A stretch of 64,000 bases of DNA from Microbacterium sp. EYE_78 (GCF_023149035.1 NZ_JAHXMY010000002.1:248001-312000); one strand, 5' to 3'; counted from the first letter of the stretch, positions 10,880 to 22,914 are shown. Made by a program: numbers and translations. Notes: generated from the sequence alone by a model not told the origin.

Positions 10880-12559
10880 GTGTCGGTGACGACGCGCACG
10901 GGCACCCACACCGTCGTGCCGGCGTGGCGCGACTGGCGTTCGTGGCGCCGTCGGGTGCTCCTCGCGTGGCGCCGCTCGCTGCGGTTCCGGACGCTCGTGA
11001 TGACCCTCGCCCTCACGGCCCTGACGATCCTCGTGGCCCTCGTCTGGATGTCGCTGGCCATCTTGAACGACCTGTACGAGTCTCGCGCCGACCAGGTGCA
11101 GGATGCCGCTCAGCGCGCCACCCAGGCCGCGCAGAGCACGTTCGACGCGGCGGTCGTGGAAGGTGATCAGGTCGCGCTCCAGGTGCTCATGGACGAGGTC
11201 CGGCGTGAGATCCTGTCGCGGCAGGCGGGCACGACGATGCTCGCCGTCTTCCGCATCGACGACGAGCCCTCCGCGATCGCCCCGCAGGGCTTCGAAGCCG
11301 GCGGGCTCTCGGAGTCGATGATCAGCCCCGAGCTGCGCGAGAGCGTGCGGCTGACGAGCGACCGGCAGTGGTGGCAGTCGCTGGGGCTCCCCGAGGCGGA
11401 CGGCGGCGAGACGCCGGGCATCATCGTCGGGCAGCAGCTCGTCCTGCCCGAAGCCGGGGCGTACGAGCTGTACTTCGCCTACGGCCTCGGGTCGGAGGCG
11501 CAGACGCTGCAGTTCGTCCAGGTCACGCTGTGGGTCGTCGGCATCTCGCTGCTCGTGCTCATCGGGGCGATCTCGCTGTTCGTCCTCCGCTCGGTGACCG
11601 TCCCGATCGCGCAGGCGGCCGAGACCAGCGCGAAGCTCGCCGCCGGCGACCTCGGCGTGCGCCTGCCGGTGCGGGGCGAGGACGAGTTCGCGACGCTCGG
11701 CCGGTCGTTCAACGCCATGGCCGACAGCATCGAGAACCAGATCAAGGAGCTCGCCGAGCTCTCGCTCGTCCAGCAGCGTTTCGTGTCGGACGTGTCGCAC
11801 GAACTGCGCACACCGCTCACGACCATCCGACTCGCGTCGGACATGATCAACGATCAGCGCGACGAGTTCGATCCGTCGACCGCACGCGCGGCCGAACTGC
11901 TGCACGCGCAGGTGCAGCGCTTCGAGGTGCTCCTCGGTGATCTCCTCGAGATCAGCCGCTACGACGCGGGTTCGGTGCAGCTGGAGCTCGAGCCGACGAG
12001 CCTCGCGCATCTCGCGGAGGACGTCATCGAGTCCATGGCGCAGCTCGCCGAACAGCACGGCAGCCACGTGCGTCTGGTCGCCCCGGGCGGCTACTCGCCG
12101 GTCGAGATGGATCCCCGGCGCGTCCGCCGGATCGTGCGGAACCTTCTCGGGAACGCGATCGAGCACGGCGAGGGGCGCCCCATCGTCGTCAGCGTCGACA
12201 GCGATCAGCGCGCCGTCGCCCTCGGGGTGCGTGACTTCGGGCTCGGGATGCGCCACGAGGACACCGAACGCGTCTTCGACCGGTTCTGGAGAGCCGACCC
12301 GTCGCGCAAACGCACCATCGGCGGGACGGGCCTCGGCCTCTCCATCGCCCTCGGGGATGCGCGCCTGCACGGCGGCACGCTGGCCGTGTGGTCCGAACCG
12401 GGCGGGGGGACGCACTTCGTCCTGACGCTGCCGCGGCGGGCGGGGGAGCAGCTCTCGGGCGGCTCGCCGATCGAGCTCGACCCGCGCGACGCCGCGCCGC
12501 TCGAGGACCTGGGACTGACGCAGCCGATCGTGCTGCCCGAGCGGGGAGACCGACCGTGA
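10880..12559 (+). CDS. mtrB: Sensor histidine kinase MtrB
   Basis: 559 residues from a GTG (a second in-frame GTG lies at 10886). Transmembrane helices flank an extracellular sensor domain: TM1 around residues 35-58 and TM2 around 212-235. HAMP follows (VPIAQAAETSAKLAAGDL), then HisKA with phospho-acceptor His307 in DVSHELRTPLT, then HATPase_c with N box NLLGNAIEHG, G1 DFGLGM and G2 GGTGLGLSIA. It phosphorylates MtrA. No Shine-Dalgarno is apparent, and translation may be coupled to mtrA. The stop overlaps the lpqB start (GTGA). Confidence 0.95.
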   Translation: MSVTTRTGTHTVVPAWRDWRSWRRRVLLAWRRSLRFRTLVMTLALTALTILVALVWMSLAILNDLYESRADQVQDAAQRATQAAQSTFDAAVVEGDQVALQVLMDEVRREILSRQAGTTMLAVFRIDDEPSAIAPQGFEAGGLSESMISPELRESVRLTSDRQWWQSLGLPEADGGETPGIIVGQQLVLPEAGAYELYFAYGLGSEAQTLQFVQVTLWVVGISLLVLIGAISLFVLRSVTVPIAQAAETSAKLAAGDLGVRLPVRGEDEFATLGRSFNAMADSIENQIKELAELSLVQQRFVSDVSHELRTPLTTIRLASDMINDQRDEFDPSTARAAELLHAQVQRFEVLLGDLLEISRYDAGSVQLELEPTSLAHLAEDVIESMAQLAEQHGSHVRLVAPGGYSPVEMDPRRVRRIVRNLLGNAIEHGEGRPIVVSVDSDQRAVALGVRDFGLGMRHEDTERVFDRFWRADPSRKRTIGGTGLGLSIALGDARLHGGTLAVWSEPGGGTHFVLTLPRRAGEQLSGGSPIELDPRDAAPLEDLGLTQPIVLPERGDRP

Positions 12560-14226
12560 GCGCCCGACGACCCGCATCCGTCCTGCTCGCCCTCGCGCTC
12601 GCCGTCCTCCTCGCCGCGTGCGCAGGGCTCCCGGTCACCGGGCCCGTCCACGTCGGCAAATCGATCGACGAGGTCGAGGGCCTGCCGGACTTCGCCTTCG
12701 TCCCCGACGGCCCGGTCGCGGACGCCACGCCGCAGCAGATCGTCGAGGGTTTCGTCGCCGCCGGCTCGGGTCCGCGCGGCAACTGGGAGGTGGCGCAGGA
12801 GTTCCTCACGCGGTCCTTCCGTGAGCAGTGGCAGCCGCAGGCGGGGGTCACCGTCTACCGCCCGGGCGAGACCGCGGTCACGGAGTCCGCGGAGGACGAG
12901 ATCGTCTTCTCGGTGCAACCCGTCGGCACGGTCGACGCGACGGGCAGGTACGAGCCGGTCGGGTCGGGGGCGATCCCGTTCTCGTTCACGCTCGAGCAGG
13001 AGCGCGGCCAGTGGCGCATCTCGCAGGCGCCGGACGGGGTCATCCTCGACGCCAACCGCTTCGGGTCGGTCTTCCGGAGCTACGAGCTGGCCTACTTCGA
13101 CCGCGAGTGGAGCCGGATCGTCCCGGACGTGCGCTGGTTCCCCGCGACGAACCCCGCCACCCGCATCGCGGCGGCGCTCGTGTCCGGCACCCCGAGCCCG
13201 TGGCTGGCGCCGTCCGTCCGCACCGCGTTCACCGGCGACGTCGGGCTCACGCAGCCGGCGGTGCCGGTGGAGTCCGGGGTGGCGCAGGTGACGTTCGAGC
13301 CGGCGGTGCGGGACCTCGGGCAGCAGACGCTCGCGCGGATGAAGACCCAGCTCGAGGAGAGTCTGGCGGGGGCGGGGATCCTCGATGTCCAGATGCTGGT
13401 CGGCGACCAGCCGCTGGACGTGACGGCGGCGCCCACGCGCAGCACGACCGTGGACGCCCGTCCCCTCGTCCTGCGCGGGGATGAGTTCGGCTTCCTCGCC
13501 GGCTCCGACGTCGAGCGGGTCCCCGGGCTCGACGACGTCCTGCCGGGTCTGGACGCCGATGCGATCGAGACGGATGCGGCGCGGACCACCGCGGCGGTGC
13601 AGACCTCGACGGGCGCGGTCCTGCGCGTGCGCGCGGACGGCGTGGCCACCCTCGACACGCGGGCGGGCCTCACGGCACCGTCCATCGACACCTTCGGGTA
13701 CATCTGGACCGTTCCGCGGGAGAGCCCCGAGGAGGTGGTGGCGTACGGCGCCGACGGCAGCGCCCGGACGGTGCCGACGGGGTGGCTGGGAGCGACCGAT
13801 GTGGCGGCCATGCGGGTCTCGCGCGACGGCACGCGGATCGCGGCGCTCGTCACCGAGGGCGGGCAGTCCGTCGTGCGCGTCGCGGGCATCGTCCGCGACG
13901 ACGACGGGGTCCCCACCTCGATGTCCGCGCCGGTCCCGGTCGCGACGCTCGGCGGCCGCGGCATCGCCCTCAGCTGGATCGACGGTGCGACGCTGGCGCT
14001 CATCTCGATCGACGGCGAGCAGCGCAGCATGCGCGAGCAGACGATCGGCGGCCAGGGGACGGACGTGCGCGCTCCCGACGGCGTCGTCGCCATCGCCGGC
14101 GGCAACCAGCGAGGGAGCGTCCGGCTGCTGACCGCCGACGGCGGCCTCTACGTGCAGCGCGGGTCGTGGCAGTTCCTCGCCGACGATGTGCGGGTGCTGG
14201 CTGTCCAGCAGGGACTGCCTGACTGA
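12556..14226 (+). CDS. lpqB: MtrAB-associated lipoprotein LpqB
   Basis: 556 residues. The signal peptide ends in the lipobox LLAACAG (Cys about residue 20), giving a lipid-anchored extracytoplasmic protein. The middle holds a GerMN (sporulation/germination) domain around TRSTTVDARPL, and the C-terminal part is beta-propeller-like. In mycobacteria LpqB interacts with the MtrB sensor domain and tunes MtrA phosphorylation. The 4-bp overlap with mtrB supports the same role here. Confidence 0.93.
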   Translation: MSARRPASVLLALALAVLLAACAGLPVTGPVHVGKSIDEVEGLPDFAFVPDGPVADATPQQIVEGFVAAGSGPRGNWEVAQEFLTRSFREQWQPQAGVTVYRPGETAVTESAEDEIVFSVQPVGTVDATGRYEPVGSGAIPFSFTLEQERGQWRISQAPDGVILDANRFGSVFRSYELAYFDREWSRIVPDVRWFPATNPATRIAAALVSGTPSPWLAPSVRTAFTGDVGLTQPAVPVESGVAQVTFEPAVRDLGQQTLARMKTQLEESLAGAGILDVQMLVGDQPLDVTAAPTRSTTVDARPLVLRGDEFGFLAGSDVERVPGLDDVLPGLDADAIETDAARTTAAVQTSTGAVLRVRADGVATLDTRAGLTAPSIDTFGYIWTVPRESPEEVVAYGADGSARTVPTGWLGATDVAAMRVSRDGTRIAALVTEGGQSVVRVAGIVRDDDGVPTSMSAPVPVATLGGRGIALSWIDGATLALISIDGEQRSMREQTIGGQGTDVRAPDGVVAIAGGNQRGSVRLLTADGGLYVQRGSWQFLADDVRVLAVQQGLPD

Positions 14227-14320
14227 GGAGCGCCTCCTCCACATCGGGCGGTGGTCCGCCGGCGTCCCCGCCGCGGGCTCGGGTGGCGCCGGCGGCATCC
14301 CACTCCCCGACACTGGGCGG

Positions 14321-14968
14321 ATGACCTGGACGGCGACGGTGCGACGCGCGGCCGCCGAGGCGCTGGCGGTGGTCTTCGCCGTCGAGTGCGCGGGATGCGA
14401 CGCGCCTGACGTCGAGCTCTGCGACGCCTGCCGCGACGCGCTGGGCGGTCCACCCACGCGACGCGTCCTCGCCGACGGACTCGGGGTGCGAAGCGCCGTC
14501 ACCTTCGACGGCGTGCCCGCCCGGGTGCTGCGCGCGCTCAAGGAGGAGGGGCGCACCGGGATCGCCCGCCCGCTCGGTGCCGTCCTCCGAGACACGTGGC
14601 CGGCCGGTGTGGACGCCGTCCCGGTCGCCGTCCCGTCTTCGCGCGCGTCGCTCCGGCGGCGTGGGTTCGTCCCCGTCGAGCTCATCGCACGGCGCGCAGG
14701 ATGGCGCTGCCTGCCGCTGCTCGCACTGGCTCGGTCGACCGACGACCAGCGCCTGCTCTCGAGCGCGGGGCGGGAGGAGAACGTGGCGGGCGCGATGACG
14801 GTCCGGGGCGGAGCGGCGGCGTGCGTGGGATCCCGGGCGGTGATGCTCCTCGACGACGTCGTGACCACCGGTGCCACCCTGTCCGAGGCGCATCGGGCGC
14901 TCCGGTCCGTCGGCATCCCGGTCGCAGGCGCGCTCACGGTCGCCTCGACGCCGCGACGCTTCGGGTGA
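14321..14968 (+). CDS. ComF-family phosphoribosyltransferase-like protein
   Basis: 215 residues. The N-terminal Cys pattern CAGCDAPDVELCDAC suggests a zinc finger, followed by a type-I phosphoribosyltransferase domain with the PRPP loop VMLLDDVVTTGATL. This is the ComFC layout. ComF proteins are linked to DNA uptake in naturally competent bacteria, but actinobacterial copies next to hpf/secA have no demonstrated role. A GACACT hexamer 6 nt before the ATG at 14321, with no Shine-Dalgarno, hints at leaderless expression. Confidence 0.85.
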   Translation: MTWTATVRRAAAEALAVVFAVECAGCDAPDVELCDACRDALGGPPTRRVLADGLGVRSAVTFDGVPARVLRALKEEGRTGIARPLGAVLRDTWPAGVDAVPVAVPSSRASLRRRGFVPVELIARRAGWRCLPLLALARSTDDQRLLSSAGREENVAGAMTVRGGAAACVGSRAVMLLDDVVTTGATLSEAHRALRSVGIPVAGALTVASTPRRFG

Positions 14969-15012
14969 GGCGGCCCGCCGTCGTCACATACGAGACTCAT
15001 CGTGACCGGGCC

Positions 15013-15041
15013 GTGACATCCGCCGACGACGGCACTACCGT
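15013..15041 (+). promoter_or_regulatory. Predicted hpf promoter
   Basis: A -35-like GTGACA (15013-15018) and a -10-like TACCGT (15036-15041) are separated by 17 bp. This would give a 5' leader of about 60 nt containing the strong AAGGAGG of hpf (15092-15098). Confidence 0.45.
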
Positions 15042-15106
15042 GGGGGGACACAAGGCGAACCGAGGTCCGCCCTTGACCGGGTGGACCGGAACAAGGAGGT
15101 CATGGG

Positions 15107-15766
15107 ATGGAGATCAGCATCGTCGGTGTCGGAGTGAGCGTCAGCGATCGCTTCCGCACCGTTGTCGAGGAGAAGTCCGCCCGTATCGAGCACCTTGCCC
15201 CGCGAGCCCAGCGGCTCGACATCAAGGTCACGCATCGCGCCTATCACAACGGTGGACGCGAGGATGAGACCGTCGAGGTCACCCTCACCGGCAAGGGTCC
15301 TCTCGTCCGCGCCGAGGCCGTGGACGGCGACAAGTTCGCCGCGCTCGACCTCGCGATGACCAAGCTCGGCGAGCAGATCCGGCGCGCGAAGGAGAAGCGC
15401 GTCGACGCCCGCAACCATCCGCGCGGAGCGAAGCTCGAGAAGGGCACCGGCACCCTGCAGGGGATCGACGTCCAGCCGGCATCCGTCGATGTCCTCCGTG
15501 CCGTGGCCACCGGGGAGGTCCCGGTCGTCACCGGCGCCGAGGACGAGGCGGACTACACGCCCGTGGTCATCCGGACCAAGCGTTTCGACCCGGAGTGGAT
15601 GACCGTCGAGGACGCCGTCGACCGCATGGAGCTGGTCGGTCACGACTTCTTCCTCTTCATCGACGCCCGCACCGATCAGCCGAGCGTCGTCTACCGGCGC
15701 AAGGGCTGGGACTACGGCGTCATCTCCCTGACCACGACCGCCGCACCCGCCGAGCTCGCCTCATGA
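15107..15766 (+). CDS. hpf: Long-form ribosome hibernation promoting factor
   Basis: 219 residues, the long HPF type. The N-terminal S30AE domain (about residues 1-105: MEISIVGVGVSVSDRFRTVV to the basic segment RRAKEKRVDARNH) binds the 30S decoding region. A flexible linker leads to the C-terminal dimerisation domain (VIRTKRFDPEWMTVEDAVDRMELVGHDFFLF), which joins two 70S ribosomes into 100S dimers. The ATG at 15107 has AAGGAGG upstream. An overlapping ATG at 15102 is out of frame. A perfect 17-bp hairpin terminates the gene. Confidence 0.95.
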   Translation: MEISIVGVGVSVSDRFRTVVEEKSARIEHLAPRAQRLDIKVTHRAYHNGGREDETVEVTLTGKGPLVRAEAVDGDKFAALDLAMTKLGEQIRRAKEKRVDARNHPRGAKLEKGTGTLQGIDVQPASVDVLRAVATGEVPVVTGAEDEADYTPVVIRTKRFDPEWMTVEDAVDRMELVGHDFFLFIDARTDQPSVVYRRKGWDYGVISLTTTAAPAELAS

Positions 15767-15781
15767 GCTGAGCGGGAGACG

Positions 15782-15818
15782 CAGAAGGGGTGGATGCCAC
15801 GGGCATCCACCCCTTCTG
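15782..15818. terminator. Bidirectional terminator between hpf and the serine hydrolase
   Basis: Perfect 17-bp arms CAGAAGGGGTGGATGCC and GGCATCCACCCCTTCTG surround a 3-nt loop, between two convergent genes. Confidence 0.85.
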
Positions 15819-15839
15819 TCGTTCCCGGTCCGGATCGGG

Positions 15840-16667
15840 TCACCCCGCGTGCGCCGCCAGGACCGCGTCGCTGAACGGTGGCCACGCCTGCGCCGCCCAG
15901 TCGCCGAACGGGCGGTCGGTGAGGGCGATGAGGGCCAGGTGCGCCTCGGGGTCGACCCACAGGAACGTGCCGGACTGGCCGAAGTGCCCGAAGGTCGCGG
16001 GGGAGTTGTGCGAGCCGGTCCAGTGGGGCGACTTCTCGCCGCGGATCTCCAGACCCAGGCCCCAGTCGTTCCGCGGCTGCTGGCCGAAGCCGGGGAGCAC
16101 ACCGCGCAGGCCCGGGAATGCCACCGACGTCGCCCGTGCGAGCGTCGCGGGATCGAGCAGCTTCGGGGCCTGCAGCTCGGCTGCGAACCGGCAGAGGTCG
16201 GCCGCCGAGGACGAACCGCCCGCGGCCGCCGAATCGCCGATGGTGGTGACGGGCATCCCCAGCGGCTCGAAGACGGCCTCGCGGGCGTAGTCCCCGAACG
16301 AGAATCCGGTCTCGGACTCGAGCAGGTCGGCCAGCACCTCGAAGCCGGTGTTCGAGTACAGCCGCCGCTCCCCGGGCCCCGATCGCAGGGCGGTCGAGGA
16401 GAAGTCGTACCCGGCGGTGTGGGCGAGCAGATGCTCGACCGTCGACCCTTCGGGACCCGCGGGCTGCTGCAGCGAGAGCGCACCCTCTTCGACCGCGACC
16501 AGGACGGCGTACGCGCTCAGCAGCTTCGTCACGGAGGCCAGGCGATAGACCCGCTGCTGGTCGCCGGCGGTGGCCGCGACGACACCCTCGGCGGTGACGA
16601 CCGCGACGGATGCGTGCGGCACGTCCCACGCCTGCGACTGTGCGACGGCCTCGTCGAGCCCCGCCAT
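15840..16667 (-). CDS. Serine hydrolase of the beta-lactamase/DD-peptidase fold
   Basis: 275 residues. Motif 1 SVTK (Ser44, Lys47), motif 2 Tyr in LYSNTGFEVLADLLE and a motif-3-like HFGQSGTF identify the class C beta-lactamase-like superfamily. No signal peptide is present, so it is probably cytoplasmic and more likely an esterase or peptidase than a resistance enzyme. At 275 residues it is shorter than AmpC-type enzymes (about 360). The ATG overlaps the stop of the upstream coiled-coil gene by one base (TGATG), so the two are co-translated. Substrate unknown. Confidence 0.85.
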   Translation of the reverse strand: MAGLDEAVAQSQAWDVPHASVAVVTAEGVVAATAGDQQRVYRLASVTKLLSAYAVLVAVEEGALSLQQPAGPEGSTVEHLLAHTAGYDFSSTALRSGPGERRLYSNTGFEVLADLLESETGFSFGDYAREAVFEPLGMPVTTIGDSAAAGGSSSAADLCRFAAELQAPKLLDPATLARATSVAFPGLRGVLPGFGQQPRNDWGLGLEIRGEKSPHWTGSHNSPATFGHFGQSGTFLWVDPEAHLALIALTDRPFGDWAAQAWPPFSDAVLAAHAG

Positions 16668-17995
16668 CAGTCGAACATGCCGTCGAGGAGCCCGCCGATC
16701 ACGAGACCGCCGAGCAATCCGCCCGCGAGGCTGCCGCCGCCCATGCCGCCGCCCATCCCGCGACCGCCGCCGTACCCGCCGCCGCCCCAGTCGTTCGGGC
16801 GGGAGGAGTCGATGTCGCGCTGCGCGAGGTCCAACGCCTCGGCTGCGAGCTGCCCTGCACGCCGCGCGTAGGTCATCGCCTGCTCGCGGTCGTCCTCCGG
16901 GATGGGACCCGCGAATCGCATGAGGTCGTTCCGGATGCGCTCGGCCTCAGCGAGACGCGTGCGGGCGTCTGCACCGATCCATCCCCGGTGGCCGGAGATG
17001 ACGCTGCGGGCGACGCCGATCTGGCGGTCGGCGTCGTCGATCGCGTGACGGACGTGGTCCTCGGTCGGCACGGGGCGCTCCGCTCGGGCGCGGGCCTTCG
17101 CGACGGCGGCGTCGAGCGCCGCGTTCGCGGTGCGGAGGCGGCTGAGCTCCGTGAAGGGATCGGGCTTGCTCCCCGCGGGGGTCAGGGCGCCGAGCGCGGA
17201 TTCGAGTTCGGCGGCGGCGGTCGCGACCTCGCGGTTGCTGCGCATGGGCTGCGCGACGATCAGGTCGTCGCGCGAGTCGTCGACGATGGCCGCGAGGGTC
17301 GACTCCGCTCGGAGCGCCTCGATCTCGAAGGTGTCGACCGCTTCGACCAGGGTGCCGGCGCGGCGGGATGCCTCGATCGCGGTCTCGAGCGCGAGGTTCG
17401 CCTGCTCCCGCTGCCCGGCGTCACGACGGCGCTCCGAGACGGCGGAGCTGTGCTCGGCGAAGTCCAGCAGCTGCGCCGCCTCGGCCGCGTTGCCCAGCAC
17501 GGTGCGCATGGCGGCATCCGAGTACCGCTCCGACAAGCGCTCGAGGCTCGCGTTCAGCGCGGGCAGGCGTTCGCGCAGCCGAGCGACGTCCTTCCGGATG
17601 CCCTCGATGATCTCGGGTGCGCGACGCGCACGCGCGATCGACTCCGCGAGCGCCTCGGTCCGGTCGTCGAGGAGGTCCTCGGCCCACTCGCACAGCTGCA
17701 CGATGCGGGCGTTGCGGGTGCGCAGCTCCTCGGGGGTGTCCGGGATCTCGTCGTGGTTCAGCTGGTGCAGGTGGAACGCCTCGCCCAGGTGCTCGCGGAC
17801 GGCCGCGAGGGCGTCGCGGAGGTCCTTCGTCGCGTCGCGCCCGAGCTCGATCTCCGCATAGGTCAGCTCGTCGTCGGTGACACGGATGCGCTCGTCGGCG
17901 GAGACCAGGGCGACGCCGGCCTTCCGGGTGAGCTCGGCATCCTGCGCCTCGACTTCCGCTTCTTCGCGCTTGCGTCGTCCCCAGAAACCCGCCAT
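16667..17995 (-). CDS. Coiled-coil protein resembling the C-terminal part of TPM-domain proteins
   Basis: 442 residues, mostly long amphipathic helices rich in Ala, Glu and Arg (LRERLPALNASLERLSERYSD and similar). The tail is Gly-rich (GGGGYGGGRGMGGGMGGG) and ends in a short hydrophobic stretch, LLGGLVIGGLLDGMF. The helical repeats and Gly-rich tail recall the C-terminal half of actinobacterial TPM-domain membrane proteins, but the signal peptide and TPM domain are missing. Possibly a cytoplasmic, membrane-associated scaffold, PspA-like in general style. TAAGAT (18003-18008) lies 7 nt before the ATG, so it is probably leaderless. Operon with the serine hydrolase. Function unknown. Confidence 0.6.
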   Translation of the reverse strand: MAGFWGRRKREEAEVEAQDAELTRKAGVALVSADERIRVTDDELTYAEIELGRDATKDLRDALAAVREHLGEAFHLHQLNHDEIPDTPEELRTRNARIVQLCEWAEDLLDDRTEALAESIARARRAPEIIEGIRKDVARLRERLPALNASLERLSERYSDAAMRTVLGNAAEAAQLLDFAEHSSAVSERRRDAGQREQANLALETAIEASRRAGTLVEAVDTFEIEALRAESTLAAIVDDSRDDLIVAQPMRSNREVATAAAELESALGALTPAGSKPDPFTELSRLRTANAALDAAVAKARARAERPVPTEDHVRHAIDDADRQIGVARSVISGHRGWIGADARTRLAEAERIRNDLMRFAGPIPEDDREQAMTYARRAGQLAAEALDLAQRDIDSSRPNDWGGGGYGGGRGMGGGMGGGSLAGGLLGGLVIGGLLDGMFD

Positions 17996-18172
17996 GCGCC
18001 CGATCTTACGGGGCGACGGATGCCGGGGCTCCTCACCCGCGGCGCGGCACCCACCCGTCCAGCCACTTCGTAGGTCACGGACGGATAACATGGCGGTGTA
18101 TGTCCGCGCGTCCCGCGCACCGGCATCCGACATCGCAGGTCGTGATGACGAATCGACAGATGGAGATCCTCC

Positions 18173-20953
<2,781 letters not shown>

Positions 20954-21046
20954 CCGCAGAGCGCGGCCGTTCGGGAGGGACGGCGATGCGTGGGGCCGGT
21001 CCACCCGGCATCGATTGGCTCTCGCGACCCCGGATATCCTGATCCG

Positions 21047-22270
21047 ATGACCCCGCGCATCCTCGACCAGTCGACCAAGCTCAAGGACGTCCTCTACGAG
21101 ATCCGCGGAGCCGCCCTGGTCGAGGCCGACAGGCTGCAGGACGAGGGACACACCATCCTCAAGCTCAACACCGGCAACCCGGCGGTGTTCGGCTTCGAGG
21201 CGCCCTTCCAGATCGTCCGCGACATGATCGAGGCCGTCCCGCACGCGCACGGCTACTCCGATTCGCGGGGCATCATGTCCGCGCGCCGTGCGATCGTCTC
21301 CCGGTACGAGGAGGAGCCCGGCTTCCCCAAATTCGACCCGGACGACGTGTACCTCGGCAACGGCGTGTCGGAGCTCATCACGATGACGATGCAGGCGCTC
21401 CTCGACGAGGGGGACGAGGTGCTCATCCCGGCGCCCGACTACCCGCTGTGGACGGCGATGACGAGCCTCGCCGGCGGAACGCCCGTCCACTATCTCGCCG
21501 ACAGCGAGAACGGTTGGCAGCCGGACCTCGAGGACATCCGCGCGAAGGTCTCCCCGCGCACCAAAGCCATCGTCGTGATCAACCCGAACAATCCCACCGG
21601 GGCGGTGTACACCCGCGAGGTCCTGCAGGGCATCGTCGAGATCGCCCGGGAGCACGACCTGCTCCTGCTCGCCGATGAGATCTACGACCGCATCCTGTTC
21701 GACGGCGCGACGCACATCCCGCTTGCGAGCCTCGCCCCCGACCTGCTCTGCCTGACGTACAACGGTCTGTCGAAGACGTACCGGGTGGCGGGCTACCGCT
21801 CCGGATGGATGGTCATCACCGGACCCAAGAAGCACGCCGCGGGATTCCTGGAGGGGATCCAGCTGCTCGCCTCGACGCGGCTGTGTCCGAATGTCCCGGC
21901 GCAGTTCGCCGTGCAGGCCGCGCTGTCAGGTGTGCAGTCCATCGATGCGCTGATCGCACCGACGGGGCGGTTGCACGAGCAGCGGGATGCCGCGTGGGAG
22001 GGGCTCACGGCGATCCCCGGCGTCGACTGCGTCAAGCCCACCGGCGCGCTCTACGCCTTCCCCCGACTCGATCCGAACGTCCACGAGATCCACGACGACG
22101 CGAAGTTCGTCTACGACTTCCTCGTCGCCGAGCACGTCCTGCTCGTGCAGGGGACCGGCTTCAACTGGCCGACGCCCGACCACCTCCGGATCGTGACCCT
22201 GCCCGAGGCGCGCGTGCTGACCCAGGCGATCGAACGGCTCGGGAACTTCCTGGCGTCCTACAAGCAGTAG
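21047..22270 (+). CDS. Alanine-type aminotransferase (class I PLP)
   Basis: 407 residues. A fold-type I aminotransferase: LNTGNPAVFGFEAP at the N-terminus, NPNNPTGAVY, the DEIYD pocket and the PLP lysine in NGLSKTYRVAGYRSGWM. The sequence pattern is that of AlaA/AspC-like enzymes making alanine from pyruvate and glutamate, but exact substrates cannot be read from sequence. The ATG at 21047 has TATCCT (21035-21040) 6 nt upstream and no Shine-Dalgarno, so it is probably leaderless. An upstream in-frame start at 20990 lacks this support. Confidence 0.88.
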   Translation: MTPRILDQSTKLKDVLYEIRGAALVEADRLQDEGHTILKLNTGNPAVFGFEAPFQIVRDMIEAVPHAHGYSDSRGIMSARRAIVSRYEEEPGFPKFDPDDVYLGNGVSELITMTMQALLDEGDEVLIPAPDYPLWTAMTSLAGGTPVHYLADSENGWQPDLEDIRAKVSPRTKAIVVINPNNPTGAVYTREVLQGIVEIAREHDLLLLADEIYDRILFDGATHIPLASLAPDLLCLTYNGLSKTYRVAGYRSGWMVITGPKKHAAGFLEGIQLLASTRLCPNVPAQFAVQAALSGVQSIDALIAPTGRLHEQRDAAWEGLTAIPGVDCVKPTGALYAFPRLDPNVHEIHDDAKFVYDFLVAEHVLLVQGTGFNWPTPDHLRIVTLPEARVLTQAIERLGNFLASYKQ

Positions 22271-22281
22271 CGGGGTCCCCG

Positions 22282-22719
22282 TCAGAGCAGGGCGAGTGAG
22301 CTGGCGCGCCAGCGCCCATCCCACCCTTCGAGTCGCATCGCCACGGCTCGGGTGCGGATCGGCCCCTCGACGATGACGACGGCTTCGACGACACCGTCGG
22401 CGGGAACGCAGGTGCGCTCCGACAGGATGCGGTGGGCGGGCCTGACCGCGGCGACGCCGCGTGCCGAGCGCGCGCGAGCCGAGAGGTTCGCACGTGTCAC
22501 GAGAGCACGATAGGCGTCCTCGCCGAGCCACCGAGCCAGTTGATCGACGTCTCTCACTCCCGCCAGGACTTCGAGGACCCCGATCGTCAGGTTCTTGACG
22601 AGGGGGAGCGGGTCGGGGAGGTCGCGGGACGAGCTCCGCTGCGGTGCGAAGTATTCGGCGACCTCGAGAGCGGTGCCGGAGCGCGGGATGCGGATGTCGT
22701 CGGTGACGGAAAGGGCCAT
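22282..22719 (-). CDS. Rv3235-family protein
   Basis: 145 residues, one small domain: LPLVKNLTIGVLEVLAGVRDVDQLARWL, then an RAHRILSERTCVPADGVVEAVVIV-like core (AAVRPAHRILSERT) and a terminal RLEGWDGRWRASSLALL. This matches the Rv3235 family found in actinobacteria near secA. Function unknown; the RxxxW ending and mixed alpha/beta pattern suggest a small binding fold. The ATG at 22719 has AGAGGA upstream on the minus strand. The gene is convergent with the aminotransferase (11 bp) and divergent from the gene split by the integrative element. Confidence 0.75.
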   Translation of the reverse strand: MALSVTDDIRIPRSGTALEVAEYFAPQRSSSRDLPDPLPLVKNLTIGVLEVLAGVRDVDQLARWLGEDAYRALVTRANLSARARSARGVAAVRPAHRILSERTCVPADGVVEAVVIVEGPIRTRAVAMRLEGWDGRWRASSLALL

Positions 22720-22861
22720 GTCGGTTCCTCTCGGGCGACAGGTGTCGGTGTTCGGTCGGGTGGTGCTCGGTAAGTGGATCGAGTACAACACAGCCCGTGG
22801 AGAGGAGGGATGAGAATACTCCAACCTGTGGACGAACGCTGCGACCCGCCGCCGGATGGCC

Positions 22862-22867
22862 TAACGT
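22862..22867 (+). promoter_or_regulatory. -10 hexamer of the interrupted host gene, now reading into the integrase
   Basis: TAACGT lies 7 nt before GTG 22875, the same spacing as at other leaderless genes in the window. After integration this promoter points directly at the element's integrase gene. Confidence 0.55.
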
Positions 22868-22874
22868 CGCCCGC

Positions 22875-22892
22875 GTGCGCTGGGATCGCTTC
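22875..22892 (+). pseudogene. 5' fragment (codons 1-6) of the host gene split by the element
   Basis: GTG CGC TGG GAT CGC TTC encodes MRWDRF. Joined to GAA at 30711 it continues in frame as EDLEDQLDSEWEAE and ends at 31280. In the present state the frame runs into the element for 10 more codons and stops at 22923-22925, overlapping the integrase start. The leaderless -10 immediately upstream supports this GTG as the original start. Confidence 0.75.
22889..22892. other. attL crossover core
   Basis: CTTC shared with attR. The left flank is host codons 1-5, and the right flank (TGCAAACCAATAAAATGG) is the element arm. In the reconstructed attP, this arm and the other end (ATTAGGTTTTGAGT) form an imperfect inverted repeat (CAAACCAAT versus ATTaGGTTTtG). 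Confidence 0.65.
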
Positions 22893-22914
22893 TGCAAACC
22901 AATAAAATGGACAT

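Noticed and set aside
15840..16667. Beta-lactamase resistance gene
   Set aside because: Fold motifs are present, but there is no signal peptide and the protein is short; a cytoplasmic hydrolase is more likely.
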